Of a stretch of 64,000 nucleotides of DNA, positions 11,158 through 22,175 are shown piece by piece. Below the pieces are notes generated by a model, which was not told the DNA's origin, did not search any database, and saw only the letters and a program-made list of their open reading frames with translations. The stretch's first letter is position 1. Each line of letters begins with the position of its first letter. Origin of the DNA: Zizania palustris. Its lineage: Eukaryota; Streptophyta; Magnoliopsida; Poales; Poaceae. The stretch is taken from the NCBI GenBank assembly GCA_019279435.1, contig JAAALK010000080.1:94338553-94402552 (forward strand), given 5' to 3'. The position numbers were made by a program, and so were the translations under genes.

Positions 11158-12185
11158 TTATGCGAAGTATCGCTTTAGGTGCTCCGCATGCCAAGTATGC
11201 GCTAACTCTTCACCTCTAAATTAGCTAGTTTAAAGAGCGAGGACGTCCTGAATGAACAATTATGGTACGGACCTTCCCATTTATTTCCTAATTTTCCTGG
11301 CGCTATAATGCTTCGCAGAACAAGATGACCCGGTCTAAGCTCATTGATCTTAACCTTCGGGTCAAACCAAGCCTTCGTCTGCTGGTGATACTTTGATAAA
11401 TTGGCCACAGCTCGAAGTCTTGTTTCTTCTGATAAGTTCTAGCGAAGCTTGTCCTTCCTCAATCTCCAGTTCGGTGCTGCGAAGTGATCCTCCTTTGAGC
11501 TCCGTTGGAGTCATAGCTTCATCTCCGAATAGTAATCTGAATGGAGTAAAACCTGTGGACCTTGTTTGCGTAGTCCGAAGGACCACAAATCTTCGAAAGT
11601 TCTTCGGTCCACAGTCCTTTTGCTAATCTACTATCCTTCGATTTAGCCCTGACAAAATATTTCCATTGGCTCTTTCTACAGCTCCATTAGACTGAGGATG
11701 CCTTACTGCAGCAAAACATAGCTGGATGCCTAGATCTTCGCAAAACTTCCTGAAAGGTTCTGCATCGAACTGTGTTCCATTATCAACTGTGAGTTGTCTA
11801 GGCACTCCGAACCGGCAAATGATATTTTTCCAAAAGAATTTCTGTACATTGTTCGAAGTGATAGCTGTTAAGGGCTCTGCTTTCTACCCACTTGGAAAAA
11901 TATTCAATAGCTACCACTGCGAACTTTAAATTTCCCTAGCTGCTGGAAAGGGGACCAATTAATCCATACCCCATCTGGCCATTGGCCATACCGGAGCAAT
12001 AACTTGAAGAGCTGTTGGTGGACGATGACTCCGTCGACCAATCCACGGACAACTTTGGCATGTGCGGACTAAACTCTACGCATCAACTGTTATTGTAGGC
12101 CAATAAATCCCCCGGCGAAGTGTTTTTCCTGCCAAAGCTCGAGGGGCTAAATGTCTACCGCAAAGTCCTTCATGGATTTCTCGAA
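11158..12185 (-). pseudogene. TatA integrase, left copy, broken
   Basis: Inserts the element cDNA into chromosomes. On the minus strand the order is an HHCC zinc-binding segment (HEGLCGSHLAPRALA-like, first His near 12170), the core with GMDLIGP, TVDNGTQFD and HPQSNGAVERAN, then the C-terminal GPY/F-type segment GNKWEGPY. The final stop is at 11158-11160. The core is split into separate frames (11805-11623, 11586-11362 and 11408-11202) by one-base indels that the right copy lacks. Confidence 0.85.
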
Positions 12186-12439
12186 TAATTTCTTGACTTC
12201 GGCTTGAGATATACATCGGAGTAAAGGGGAACCATACTCCGGCCTTGTATAAATACCGTTGATTATTTGATAATTTCTAGCCTGAGTTTCAAATCTGGAA
12301 AATTGTGGCTCTTCAAATGAATTTACTCCTCCTTGGCAAACGTTCCATGATCGAATTTCTCCAGTCTGTACTTGGAATGCAAAGAATTTCTGTGGAGGAA
12401 TTTGTGGCACCGAAGGTGTATTGAGCTCCTCATAAAAGC

Positions 12440-13380
12440 TTCTTTTGGTATATCCATAGCTCCCGGCTGCAGCTTTTGCTAAGATGTCTGCTTGCACACT
12501 TTTTCTGCTCTTGGTACTCCGAATGGGAAATACCCTTGAAGGTTCTTCGATCTTCGGATTTCTTCTAAGTACTTTGCAAGTTGTGGATGTCGAACTTGAA
12601 AACTTTATCTACGTGCCCTGCTACTATTTGAGAATCTGTCTTTATAACAACTCTTGTAGGCCCCTAGAGCACGTGCTTTTCGGAGTCCAGCAAAATCCCT
12701 TCATACTCCGCTATTATTTGGTAGACTTAAACTTGAGTCTTGCGGAGTACATTGCTCTTGCCCTGAAGGCGAAATCAAACACTGCTCCAACGCCTACTCC
12801 AGATGCTTGGAAAGCCCCATCGAATGAAACAGTCCCAAACTCCGTCACGTGACTTCTCCGGAACCAAAGTTGCAGGTGGAGTCCATTCTGCTACAAAATT
12901 GACTAAGACTTGCGATTTGATTGCTGTCCTTGCCAGAAAAGATATGCCGAAGGGTGCTAGTTCAACTGCCCACTTTCCAATCCTTCCAGTGGAATCCTTC
13001 GGAGCATATCTCCAAAGGATACGAAGTTGGTACAATTACATTATGAGCTAAAAAATAATGCCTTAGCTTCCTCGAAGCCATTATCAGAGCATAAACGAAC
13101 TTTTCGAGTTCGGAATACCTTGTATTCGCTCCTGATAATGCTTCGGACAAAAATAAACAGGATTTTGCACCAACTTCCCATTGAAATCCATTTCTCTGAC
13201 AAGGACTACACTGACAGCAGAACCTGTAGCTGCAAGATAAAGGAGTAGGGTTTCGTCCGCAGTAGGCACCGTGAGTGTAGCGAGATTACTGAGATACTCT
13301 TTAATATCTTCGAAGCTTTTCTGACACTCCGGTGTCCATGCAAAATCTTCGGACCCTTTCAATGCTTTAAATATAGGCAA
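12440..13380 (-). pseudogene. TatA RNase H plus archaeal-type RNase H, left copy, broken
   Basis: The first RNase H (about 13380-12960) starts after the reverse transcriptase thumb (PIFKALKGSEDFAWTPEC) and runs through AATGSAVSVVLVRE. The second, archaeal-type RNase H (about 12890-12440) is recognisable from VQADILAKAAAG and from the D-x-G and NNIAEYE segments visible in the right copy. Here it is scrambled by several frameshifts. A Tat element uses this second domain in addition to the ordinary one. Confidence 0.8.
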
Positions 13381-14527
13381 ACTTCTCTCGCAGACCTTGC
13401 TAAAAACCTGCTAAGTGTTGCCAGACGTCCAATCAGCTTTTGCACTTGCTTTAAATTTTCCGGAGGAGCCATCTTTTGTAGCGCGGTTATTTGAGTAGGG
13501 CTAGCTTCAATCCCCCTGCTTGAAACTAAATACCCTAACAACTTCCCAGCCTTAGCCCCGAAGATACATTTTTCGGGGTTAAGACAGATCCCACATGCCC
13601 GAAGGCTATTAAATGTTTCCGCTAAGTCTAGGCTATGTTGGTGCTTTAAAGCACTCTTTATTACAATATCATCCATATAGGCCTCCACATTGCGACCAAA
13701 TTGATGACCTAGAGCCTTAGCAACAAACCTCGAAAAATTAGCCCCGACATTTCTTAAGCCAAAAGGCATTCTTACATAACAAAAGACTCCCGAGGGAGTT
13801 ACGAAGCTTGTCTTGATCTCATCTTCATGTCTCAACCATATTTGATGATAACCGAGTACGCGTCAAGGAAGCTTAATAACTCCAAACCTGCGGTGGAGTC
13901 GACCAATTGATCAATTCGGAGCATGGGGTAGGGGTCACGTGGGCATGCTTTATTCAAGGATGTGAAATCAATGCACTGGGTTGGCTAACCATTCTGTGTG
14001 AGCGCTTGATAATCCCACCTTCAACAATTTTTCAACTTCAGCTTTTGCAAGAACAACTCTTTCTGCGGACATTTTTCGGAGTCCTTGCCGAACGGGCTGG
14101 GCCTTCGGGTTTACAAGCAAACTATGTTCAATGATATCCCGATTGACTCCGGTGATGTCTTCGTCAGACCAAGCAAAGACATCCAAATTCTCCTCTACTA
14201 CTTTTTCCAGGGAGGCTGCAACTTCTGGAGGTAAATCTTTACCAAATTGGAATGCATATTACCATCTTTAACAATAAACTTCATTGCAATCTCTCCTTCA
14301 GGACTTGGTCTTGGGAAGGATTTCTTCGAAGCTTCGGAAGGAGCTGAAAATTTTTCTTGATTATCTTGTACATTGTTCACTTGCCTTGTATCAAGAGGGG
14401 GGCCGTGGCCATATTCCGCTCTTTGGGCAATATCTTGATCTCCGAAGATAGTGAGCACTCCTGCTTGTGTGGGCATCTTCATGCACAAGTAATTGTGGTG
14501 TGCCACTGCTCCGAACTCATTTAACAT
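13359..14527 (-). pseudogene. TatA reverse transcriptase, left copy
   Basis: This copies element RNA into DNA. An N-terminal linker leads into DVFAWSDEDITGV and PVRQGLRKMS (14186-13968). The catalytic core follows with FVTPSGVFCYVRMPFGLRN and the active site YMDD at 13668-13679. The thumb segment has GKLLGYLVSSRGIEASP. The 158-residue frame 13835-13359 is open through palm and thumb, better than in the right copy, where a one-base loss breaks it near 59897. A frame break remains at about 13850, and another lies near 14270 where six bases are missing. Confidence 0.87.
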
Positions 14528-14935
14528 GCCTCTTCCGAAGATGAAGTTGTAGGCATATGGAGCATCTACAATGTCGTAAGATTACTTCCTCTGCCCTTTC
14601 TAACAATCCTTCTCCGAATGTAACTTCGAGGCCAATTTGGCCAAGTACATCAAGCGGAGGTCCTGCGAAGCCTTGCAAAGGACGAGCTGCTGGGAAGAAG
14701 GTGCTTTCTAGAGATGCACAATTGATCGAAGGCTTGAACAAAACTAATGTATGCCGAACTGCCTCCGTCAATTAAACACTCTTCGAACCTCAGTTCCTGC
14801 AATGTCCGCAGTGATGAAAAGGGGTCCGCATGTGGAATTTAATGCCAGCTGCATCCTCCGTAGAAAAAGATATGGTACATGAGACCATTCAGGCCATAGC
14901 AGCTGCAGATGACGAAGTTCCAATGTGCCCACTTC
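14400..14935 (-). pseudogene. TatA protease, left copy
   Basis: An aspartic protease that would cut the Gag-Pol precursor. The recognisable parts are TADIAGTEVRRV at the start and, downstream, DAPYAYN and FGRGMLNEFGAVAHHNYLCMK-like blocks. The usual Asp-Gly-Gly motif visible in the right copy is lost here by a frameshift near 14771. Confidence 0.75.
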
Positions 14936-16481
14936 TCGGACCATACTCTCTCCTCTACCTTTTTGACATGCTTCCAAGAGTACCTCCTCCGGAGATAGGG
15001 AGGACTACTCTTTTTCCTCGGTCTTGCCCTCTTCTTGCTTCGGAGGTGGCCATAATATTGACCACCGAGAGGGCGTCTTGCGGCTATCGAAATTTTCTAT
15101 CTGCGCCACAACCTGGACCGGCTCTAGGCGCGATGCAGCTGGAACTCGGTCGGTAGTACCTCGACCCGAAGTTCTTTCTAGATATTCTCCTCTCAGAGTA
15201 AGTATAGCCTTGCAAGTATTAGTTGCGTGGCCTTTGGTTTTCACCATGACTACAGCAGAAAAGGGTCTGGCCTTTGCCAGCCGTTTCCCTGGCGGCCTCT
15301 AGCGCTGACCTTGTTTCCCGAAGGTTGTGGAGCTCTCTGGGTGAACTTTTGCGGGGGTGCAATGTTCAAGACTTCAGAACGGGGATGCTTTTGCCCCTTC
15401 TCCTATCATGCTGAACTTCGAAGACTGGTTCTTGTGGCTGGCCGAAGTATTTACTTCCACTTTTACTTCCTGCAGTATGGATGGAGTAGCTGCAGTTCTT
15501 CGAAGCCAGCCTTCTTCCGACCTCGCATATTCTTCGAAGTATGACATCAACTGAGGAAACAGAAGATATGCTTTTTCGGTGAAGTTTATCAAGGAGGCCT
15601 TGATGAATGACACCTTCCCGAGCTGCGTCAACTACCGAAGATGTAGTCAACCCTCGGATCTGCGACTTCGTATGAGCGAAGCGCTTGAAATATTGCCTCA
15701 ATTCTCTCTAGGGAGTTGCTTCACTTGGAAAAGACTTCCCGTCGACATCGGAGGCACGAAGGTGCCTTGAAAATTGCTACGAACTTCTTCTTCAGCTGCC
15801 CCCATGAATTAATGATCCTGGCTTCAAGGACCAGAACCACCGCAATGCCACTCCTTGAAGAGCTAAAGGAAGCATTTTGCCATGGTGTCCCGAACTCCTC
15901 CACTAGCTTCAATTGCTAGAGCATAAGAACGGACAAATTCTCCAGGATCCTCATCTCCGGCATAGTTACAAAGCTTTGAAGTCTTAAACTTACGGGTCGA
16001 AGCGAACTTTTTGCAGCTCAGGATGCAACGGAGATTCATTATCAAAGGAGGCGTTCTCCGGGTTTTTGGATAGATGGGTTCATCGTCTTCAGGCACTTTG
16101 GAATAACTGGGATGGCTTGAGAGCGAAGCCTATTTGCAGCTTCTTGTCGCCATCTCGCTACTTCAGCTTGGAGACTAGCCATTTGAGCGGCCATATCACC
16201 AAGATTGTCTTCATCTCCTCGGGAAGGATCTTCGGGTCTTGAGAACTGAGAGGATCAGTTCGGAGTGGAACTTGAGGTGGAAGAGGAACTCCGGCGTGGT
16301 CGAAGTATAGAGGGAGTTGGCGGAGGAACTCCGTATGCTCGAGGAATGGGAACTCCTTCTGGAGTTTGAGGTGGAGGAAACGTCGAAGGTCCTCCGACCT
16401 CAACAGTGTCGGGAGGTGCCTCTCCAGAGGTCCGAGGAGACCTTCGAACAGGGTACGAGTTGCGCTCTGCTTAGGAGGCAT
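14936..16481 (-). pseudogene. TatA gag, left copy, broken
   Basis: Gag forms the virus-like particle. The start is taken at 16481 (MPPKQSATR), matching the right copy and the usual Tat start MPP. A Pro-rich N-terminus precedes the retrotransposon gag core (DEDPGEFVRSYALAIEASGG; SWGQLKKKF). A zinc-finger-like Cys/His segment containing HATNTCKAIL lies near 15215. The frame is broken at least five times by one-base indels, and a nearby base change turns the core ALRW region unreadable in one frame. Confidence 0.82.
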
Positions 16482-16526
16482 GATGCTACAAAGTTGGTAG
16501 AGAACGAAGTTTCTTGGACTAAGTTC

Positions 16527-16544
16527 CCCCACGGTCGGCGCCAA
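16527..16544 (-). promoter_or_regulatory. TatA primer-binding site (left copy)
   Basis: The minus strand reads TTGGCGCCGACCGTGGGG, one base inside the 5' LTR. TGGCGCC is a common start for Ty3/gypsy primer-binding sites. I do not recognise a perfect 18-base tRNA match from memory. Confidence 0.7.
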
Positions 16545-16545
16545 C

Positions 16546-17041
16546 TGTTGGCGTAAAAGATTACGCTAACAGGTTTCTGTAGATTAGAAACTAACAAACG
16601 AATACGTGTTTGCGAAGTGAACTGTTCTAAGCCTCCGAAAGGATAACAACTTAGAATAGATCGAATGTGTGTATTGAATAACTTGTATTCGGTCTCTATT
16701 ACTGGGTAAAACGGGGGGTATTTATAGGCCCAACAATTAAGGAAAAGACCTATTTACTCCTCTATTACAACAAACATAGTGGAAACTATTCGGTACCCTT
16801 AATAGGGCTAAAATGGTAAAAGACTAATCTAATGAGAAAGAAGATAAGTCTTCCACCTTAGCTGGCAGAAAAGATCTCAGAAGAGTTCATGTTCGAAGAT
16901 ATACTCCGAACTAAGGTCCATCTTCATACTTCGAGCTTGACTCAAGCATCTCCGAAGATGCATATTGGAAACCTTCGAATCCATTATCTGCCTTTGTGTT
17001 GTTACTACAATAACCCTGAGGATGGAATATTTCCCCCAACA
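16546..17041 (-). repeat. TatA 5' LTR, left copy
   Basis: 496 bp with the same ends as 5767-6258. In the right copy, whose pair is cleaner, the two LTRs differ by about ten substitutions over 494 bp by eye, so the insertion is fairly recent. CATAG follows at 17042-17046. Confidence 0.93.
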
Positions 17042-17046
17042 CATAG

Positions 17047-17395
17047 GTTGTCATTTTGCGCCGAAACTGACAAAGCGTCCACCGTCTTCGCACCGGGTAC
17101 CCGGATTGGGCCGACCCACCCCGCGGCTTCCTCAGCCCAGCAATCGCTCGCCGCCTGTACCTGAGTCAAACCTAGTCAATAGACCATAGGATCATCTGCC
17201 GCTCCTAGCCCATGTACCCAGATTGGGCCAGCCCGACTCCGTGGCTCCTCTGCCCGGCCGTCGCTCGCTGCCCGTGTACCTGAGTCACATGCGCCTTAGA
17301 CTCGGCAGGTCTTCATATCTCTTTCTTTGACTTCCGTTGACAATCACTCATCACATCTAGAGTATCAAACCCATGCTCTTCAACATGGTTTCTCA
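17047..17395 (-). repeat. SireB 5' LTR, outer part (left copy)
   Basis: The reverse complement resembles the first ~350 bp of the SireA LTR: the start TGAGAAACCATG compares with TGAGGAGCCATG, followed by the same CAGGTACACGGGCAGCGAG-type repeats. It ends at 17395, where TatB coding sequence begins, so this is the outer edge of SireB. The next five bases, GCATG, would be its target-site copy; the partner is outside the window. Confidence 0.85.
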
Positions 17396-17610
17396 GCATG
17401 GTATGACCCGAAGATAAAAGTGAACGAGCTTAGACCAGTTCATTTGGTGTTGTGAAGTGTAATTGCTCCGGGAAAGCTAGGAAACAAATGGAAGGACCAT
17501 ATATTATCGTACGCTCAGGGCGCCTCGGATCGTTTAAGCTAGCTAATTTAGAAGGGGAACAGTTGAAGCATGCATGGCATGGAGAGCACCTTAAACGTTA
17601 TTACGCTTAG
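17396..17610 (+). pseudogene. TatB integrase C-terminal fragment
   Basis: About 70 codons of the integrase C-terminus: YDPKIKVNELRP, then GKLGNKWEGPYIIVRSG (a GPY/F-type motif), ending in EHLKRYYA and a TAG at 17608-17610. It is similar to, but distinct from, the TatA tail. A TGA interrupts it at about 17456. The left copy has lost one G in the GNKWEGPY stretch, which is intact in the right copy (63738-63953). SireB lies immediately upstream, so the rest of the gene is elsewhere. Confidence 0.85.
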
Positions 17611-17797
17611 GGGCTCCTTGTAATCAATTGTAAAAGTACCTTTCTAAGTTAAATAAAGATGGAGGTTAGAATTATGCTTACTCTTAAAATATTCCTTACT
17701 CCTGGTGGACGCATCAGGGGAACGGAGATGCTTGCAGAGGTAAGCATCTTTCAAGGAACCCAGCAAACGGCCTTCGAACCATTGGTTCAAGGATTCC

Positions 17798-18060
17798 GTA
17801 AAAGAGCCAAAGGTGGCCAGCCTACGGATTCTAGGCTCCGGCTTGTTAGGATCCATAGAAGAGTCTAAGGACTTTAAAACAACAGATTTCCGGGCTTCGG
17901 GTTTGACACATCTGTAAAAGAGCCGAAGGTGGCCAGCCTATGGATTCTAGGCTCCGTCTTGTTAGGATTCGTAGAAGAGACTAAGGACTTTAAAAGAAAA
18001 GATTTCTGGCCTCCGGGTTCGAAGCATCTGTAAAAGAGTCGTAGGCGACCAAGCAATAAG
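17798..18060. repeat. Tandem repeat, 116-bp units, TatB 3' region
   Basis: GTAAAAGAGCC-type starts occur at 17798, 17914 and 18030, exactly 116 bp apart, giving about two and a quarter units. The stretch AAAGAGCCGAAGGTGGCCAG is the reverse complement of the CTGGCCACCTTCGGCTCTTT-type motif in the TatA repeats. The two arrays are therefore related, with element orientation swapped. Confidence 0.85.
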
Positions 18061-18459
18061 GTTTCAAGGTTCCGGCCCAATGAAACACTTTTTAATGTCC
18101 TAAGCGACTGATTATCAGAGCTTACAAGTATAACCTTAGTTCCGAAACTTATAAACATCATAATATGAACGTACAGCTCGAAGAACTCTATGAAAGAGTA
18201 AAATATGTTACCAAGTGTTATGCGAAGCATCAGTTGTTATATCAATCATTCTGTCTGATGGACCCTATCGCAATGCGTACGGTCCCCCACCCACAAGGAG
18301 GGGCAGGGGAGTAAGGAACAGTCAAGTGATGCTTCCGAAACAGGTTATATTAATCGGGTAATCATTACATTAAGAGAAATTTTAGTCTAAGCCTAAATAA
18401 AAGCGGAGACCCTCCGACCCCTAGAACTACTTCTAGGACCGCTTCGGTCATCGAAGCCC
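18061..18459. other. TatB spacer, no gene seen
   Basis: Noncoding DNA between the repeats and the 3' end of the antisense gene. ORFs are short and show no family features. Confidence 0.55.
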
Positions 18460-21400
18460 TGAGTTCTTAAAACTTTTCTTAGTACGAGCGCTTTTCTTCT
18501 TCGAAGCTCGCAACTTTTTCTGCTCTTCTTGAAGTTTAGCCCAGGACAGAATTCTTTTAGAGCTAGCCTCCGTTGATCTCCGACTTGGTATTCCGAGTCA
18601 GACTAGTCTACATATTCTGAGGACGAAGATACTATTTCCTTATCCTCTTCTTTAACATAAGCTAAGACTTCGCGTTGAACTTCGGGTGTTATTTCCCCTT
18701 GCTCCCCTCGAGGAACAGAGAAACGTGAGCGCCGATAAGGCCTTAAGCTCTCGAGGATAGCCAACTGCTGGCGAAGCCCTTCGTTAGGTTCCAATACTTC
18801 GAAGTCAGGTTCCGAAGTGCATAACAAAACCTAAAATAAACATCCAAACAAAACGCCCCATTTATAAACATTTCATTCATTAAGATAAAAGGCTTTACAA
18901 GATTTCTTGTACATGTTTAAACGCCCTATAAAGCTAAACCTGCAGGTCGATTGGCAGAGTAGGCAGAGTCGGAGCCTACGGAGTTGGAGCTGGAGGCTTC
19001 GTTTGAGCTTGCTTCTGCCAGCGAGCCTCGTTAATCTAGGTCTTGGATGTAGCTTTGTGATCTATTTTCCAGGTCGCCCAAAAGGCTTCCCAGGCAGAAG
19101 CCACATCCAAGGAAGGAGCAACAAGTCTTCATCAGCGAAGCCTGCAAGCATCGAACCCCCCACTGGAGCAACTAAAATCCGAGGGTTTCGAGATGTCGAA
19201 GGACTTTGATTCTGGCTACGAGCCCAGAGACCTCTCCGTAGTGAATCGCAGAGCATTCCATCTTCATTGTCACCTGGATCATCTTTAGCTTTCACTCGAG
19301 GGGATCGCTCGCCGTAGGTTGAAGATGAAGGGCACATGTACCAAAGTATTCTAGGGTACCCTAGAGGGTATCCATAGTCTGATCAGCAACAGCGACGTTT
19401 TTCGTCTCGGCCTCCATCAGTTCCGAAGCAGAAGAAGAAACCTCGGCTATCCTTGATAGCAGAGTACTTTTTTGACCTAGCGCTTGTTTGAGTGGTCTTG
19501 GAGCTCTACAAGATGTGCGCTGGAGTTTGCCTCTTCTCACCGAAGCTCTCAACTTCAGCCCTAAGCACCACACGCTCGGCTTCAATTTCTTGGACCGAAG
19601 CCTTGAGTGTAGCACTGCTCTATTGCTCGACCCAGAGTGCTTTATCCGTAATGGCCTCTAGCCCTCCGCTCCTCGAGGATCTCCTCCTCCAGTTGCAATG
19701 TTTGTATTCGGAGCTTTTGAGGACAGTCTAGAGGGTGGTAACCTTCCTCTTGAGTCGATTAGTTTCGATCTCATTGGAAGTCGCTGCCGCTCTAGCGAGA
19801 CGAATTACTGCAAAAAGCAAAGTGAGTACAAAGTAATTTCATTAATTAAATACATTCGTTGTATGTTGCATACCTGAAGGGCAGCCCTTTTGAGGGCCAA
19901 ATCGAGCTCCGGTACCCTGGCTTCACTAAAAATGGAAACCAGTTCGAAGCTCCCAACCTCTTGGCACTTATCTGTCAAGGTATCTAGGAGCGCTCGGAGC
20001 CCTATCCGCTGCTCCAGGAACGGAGTCAGCAAAGGAAGACAAGACAGGGCCTATCAGGCATCCACAACGGGGTTCTTCCTCCAAATTGCTCGTTGAAGGG
20101 TCATTGGAGGATGGTGTTGTCGTCAAAGAGGGAAGAGGGCCGAAGCATGTCGTGCTCTTGCCCCTCGCTAGTACGAAAGCCGGAGCGACTGCTTTGGCCA
20201 GAGTAGATCCTCCTTCGATCGTCGCTACCTCAGGTGGAGTCACTCCGCCTGACACCACTTCAGTCATCGGAGCCAGTACCTCGACTGGAGCCTCAACTCC
20301 GGGTGAAGCCAAAGCTCCACCCGTAGGTGTAGCCACGCTACTCCTCGAAGCATCTACAAAGCCAAGGTATTCATTAAATACTTATTGTGCAATAAAGTCT
20401 TTTCAACAAATTCGAAGGTAATGTTGCAATATTTACCTCCATCCGCGCTTTGAGGGAGAATTTCGGGGTCACCCAGAATTCGTACATCCGAAGATATTCT
20501 TCGAGGTCATCCTCCGAAGTTTTCTCCATAGCAGCCACAGCCGGTGCTCTGACCTGCGTAACTACCACTCCAGCCACGAGCAAGTTAGGATTTTCTAACT
20601 CTAGATCCAATCACCCGCACCGGGTCCGGAGGGGGTTGTTGCGTCAGCTTCCACAATCTACCGGAGAGAGTCTCTAGCTGTGGCTTGGGACTCGCCCTCG
20701 TCATCTTGCACCAGATAGTCTTCGAGGGCTTTCCCCATCTGGGCATTTGAGTACTTTTCTTATGTTTCCTCCGAGGAGGAGCTTCGAATGTCCAGGGAGG
20801 AATGTGAAGATACCGGAGATGCCGGAGGAGGAGGCTTCACTATCTTCTTCCCCTTCCTGACGGGGGTATTAGTGAACCTTTTGGAGGACTCGGTGGTGGT
20901 TTTTCCTTTTCTAGGGGGCTGCTCCATCGAGTCAAAGTCCGGTAGGGGAGGAGACTCCATTCCAAGAGCGCTACATACCCTGTTGAAGCATTCCCAGATT
21001 CCCACCAATTCTACCCTTCAATGCTTCTCTGCCATTGTAGGGGCTCCGAGCACCCGCTCTGTGGCTGTAATAATCTGCTCTAGAGCTAGCGGCAAAGGAG
21101 CAACTGAAAAAGGTAGCATTCTATTATGTTATCTATTTTCTAATCAATGTTAATGCAGAAGTGCGAAGGCTTACCCAAGTTCGAAGCTCTCCTTCCAAAG
21201 CATTTTGAAATGCTATCGGCCACTCCGCTCTGAGAGGAGGGATTCAGAGGGAGATGAATCCCTCCATGAGGTCCCGCATGCTCATGTGGCTGGCCACCGA
21301 AGAAAGCAACCCTAGCCACGTCGAAAGCAGGCTAGGGTCCAGAGTGGCTTCGGCTTCCTTCCAGTACCAAATTTCTTGTAGGGGCCCCACAGGCTGGAAC

Positions 21401-22068
21401 CTTCTCCGACTTTGGCGATGAACCATCAGAGTATCTAGTTAGTGTACCACCGATCGTTGATGGCCTTCGCTGGGAAGTGCTGCGAGTACTCCTTCTGAAG
21501 TTGGAAGTTCACATGTCCGAAAGGCTACCAGTACCTTGGTGTCTCCTGGTCTGTCTTGTGGCTTCGGCTGGTAGGGACGCCTCGTGGGTGGCTGCGAAGA
21601 CTTTTGATCTCCCTTCGCACCCCTCCGCCGGAAGGGCCCATTCGAAGATGGCCAATCTTGCGATGGCGTTCGGTGACAATTGAGGTAAAGTGATATGAAC
21701 ATGTCTAATACCTCGGATAAGAAATTGATTGCAGGCAGCCCTAGCCCAGCCTTGAAGAAGGCCTCTAAGACCACTACTTCTCCACCCCGAGGTGCTGGGG
21801 TCGCTTCTGTCCCGGGAACCCGAGTTCTCATCCCCAGGCCTAACTTCCCATTCACCGCTACCTCGGTGGAGTCCGCCGTACTCGCCGACTGATCGAGGAG
21901 GAAGCTTTGCCTCAATGGCTTCTTGGATGGTGGTCGGAGTTCCCATGGGTTCTTTAGCCAAGAACCCCCCGGGGATCCCGCCATTGCCACTACTACTGAC
22001 GCCGCCCAAGCTTGCCTCTGCACCAAGGTTCCTTCCGCAGCCAGCACCGTCGCACTAGTTCTCGCCAT
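18460..22068 (-). pseudogene. TatB antisense gene (extra ORF), broken
   Basis: A diverged homologue of the TatA antisense gene. The ATG at 22068 starts an Ala-rich N-terminus, followed by a domain with EAFFKAGLGLPAINFLSEVLDMF and, after a frameshift, ARLAIFEWALPAEGCEG. Splice-like introns on the minus strand are at 21174-21104, about 20437-20355 and about 19877-19810, with a further 3' splice site at 18831. A Pro/Ser/Thr linker precedes a coiled-coil-like exon (19800-19360). The last exon (18830-18603) has PEVQREVLAYVKEEDKE, matching PEVSKDILSYIKEEEKE in TatA. Stops and frameshifts break several exons. The acidic C-terminal tail continues past the stop at 18603. Confidence 0.72.
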
Positions 22069-22165
22069 TAGTTGATTGCTCAGGAGATTGGGGAAAGCTT
22101 GAAGGTTGAAGAAAGAAGGCTTAGAACCAAGGCTCTGTAAAAATTCTGTTGAGGTTCGAGTCCCC

Positions 22166-22175
22166 TTTTTATAAC
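22166..22175 (-). promoter_or_regulatory. TATA box of the TatB antisense gene
   Basis: The minus strand reads TTATAAAAAG about 100 bp before the ATG at 22068. The spacing matches that in TatA. The upstream sequence to 22440 holds no gene and is cut by the TatC LTR. Confidence 0.65.

Larger units (their letters stand above)
5767..17041 (-). mobile_element. TatA, left copy: complete Ty3/gypsy Tat-lineage element with antisense gene
   Basis: This 11.3-kb element has LTRs at both ends (TGTTGGCG to CCCCAACA) and CATAG duplicated on both sides (5762-5766 and 17042-17046). The minus strand carries primer-binding site, gag, protease, reverse transcriptase, RNase H, a second archaeal-type RNase H and integrase. 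Between integrase and the 3' LTR, about 5 kb holds a tandem-repeat block and a separate plus-strand intron-containing gene. The double RNase H and the extra ORF are features of the Tat lineage. Frames carry more one-base indels than the right copy. Confidence 0.93.
1..17657. repeat. Left copy of a ~17-kb direct duplication
   Basis: This block matches 47020-64000 base for base over long stretches, in the same orientation. It starts inside SireA reverse transcriptase and runs through the SireA 3' LTR, the SireB LTR piece, all of TatA and the start of TatB. The left copy has an extra 711-bp solo LTR plus its 5-bp duplication. Once these are removed it is about 40 bases shorter than the right copy, mostly through one-base deletions. 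Neither outer limit is visible because both copies reach a window edge. It may be a real segmental or tandem duplication, or two allelic or overlapping contigs placed in series around the gap. Confidence 0.95.

Noticed and set aside
15005..15544. Plus-strand ORFs opposite TatA gag
   Set aside because: Shadows of the minus-strand gag; no conserved domain and not kept in the right copy with the same limits.
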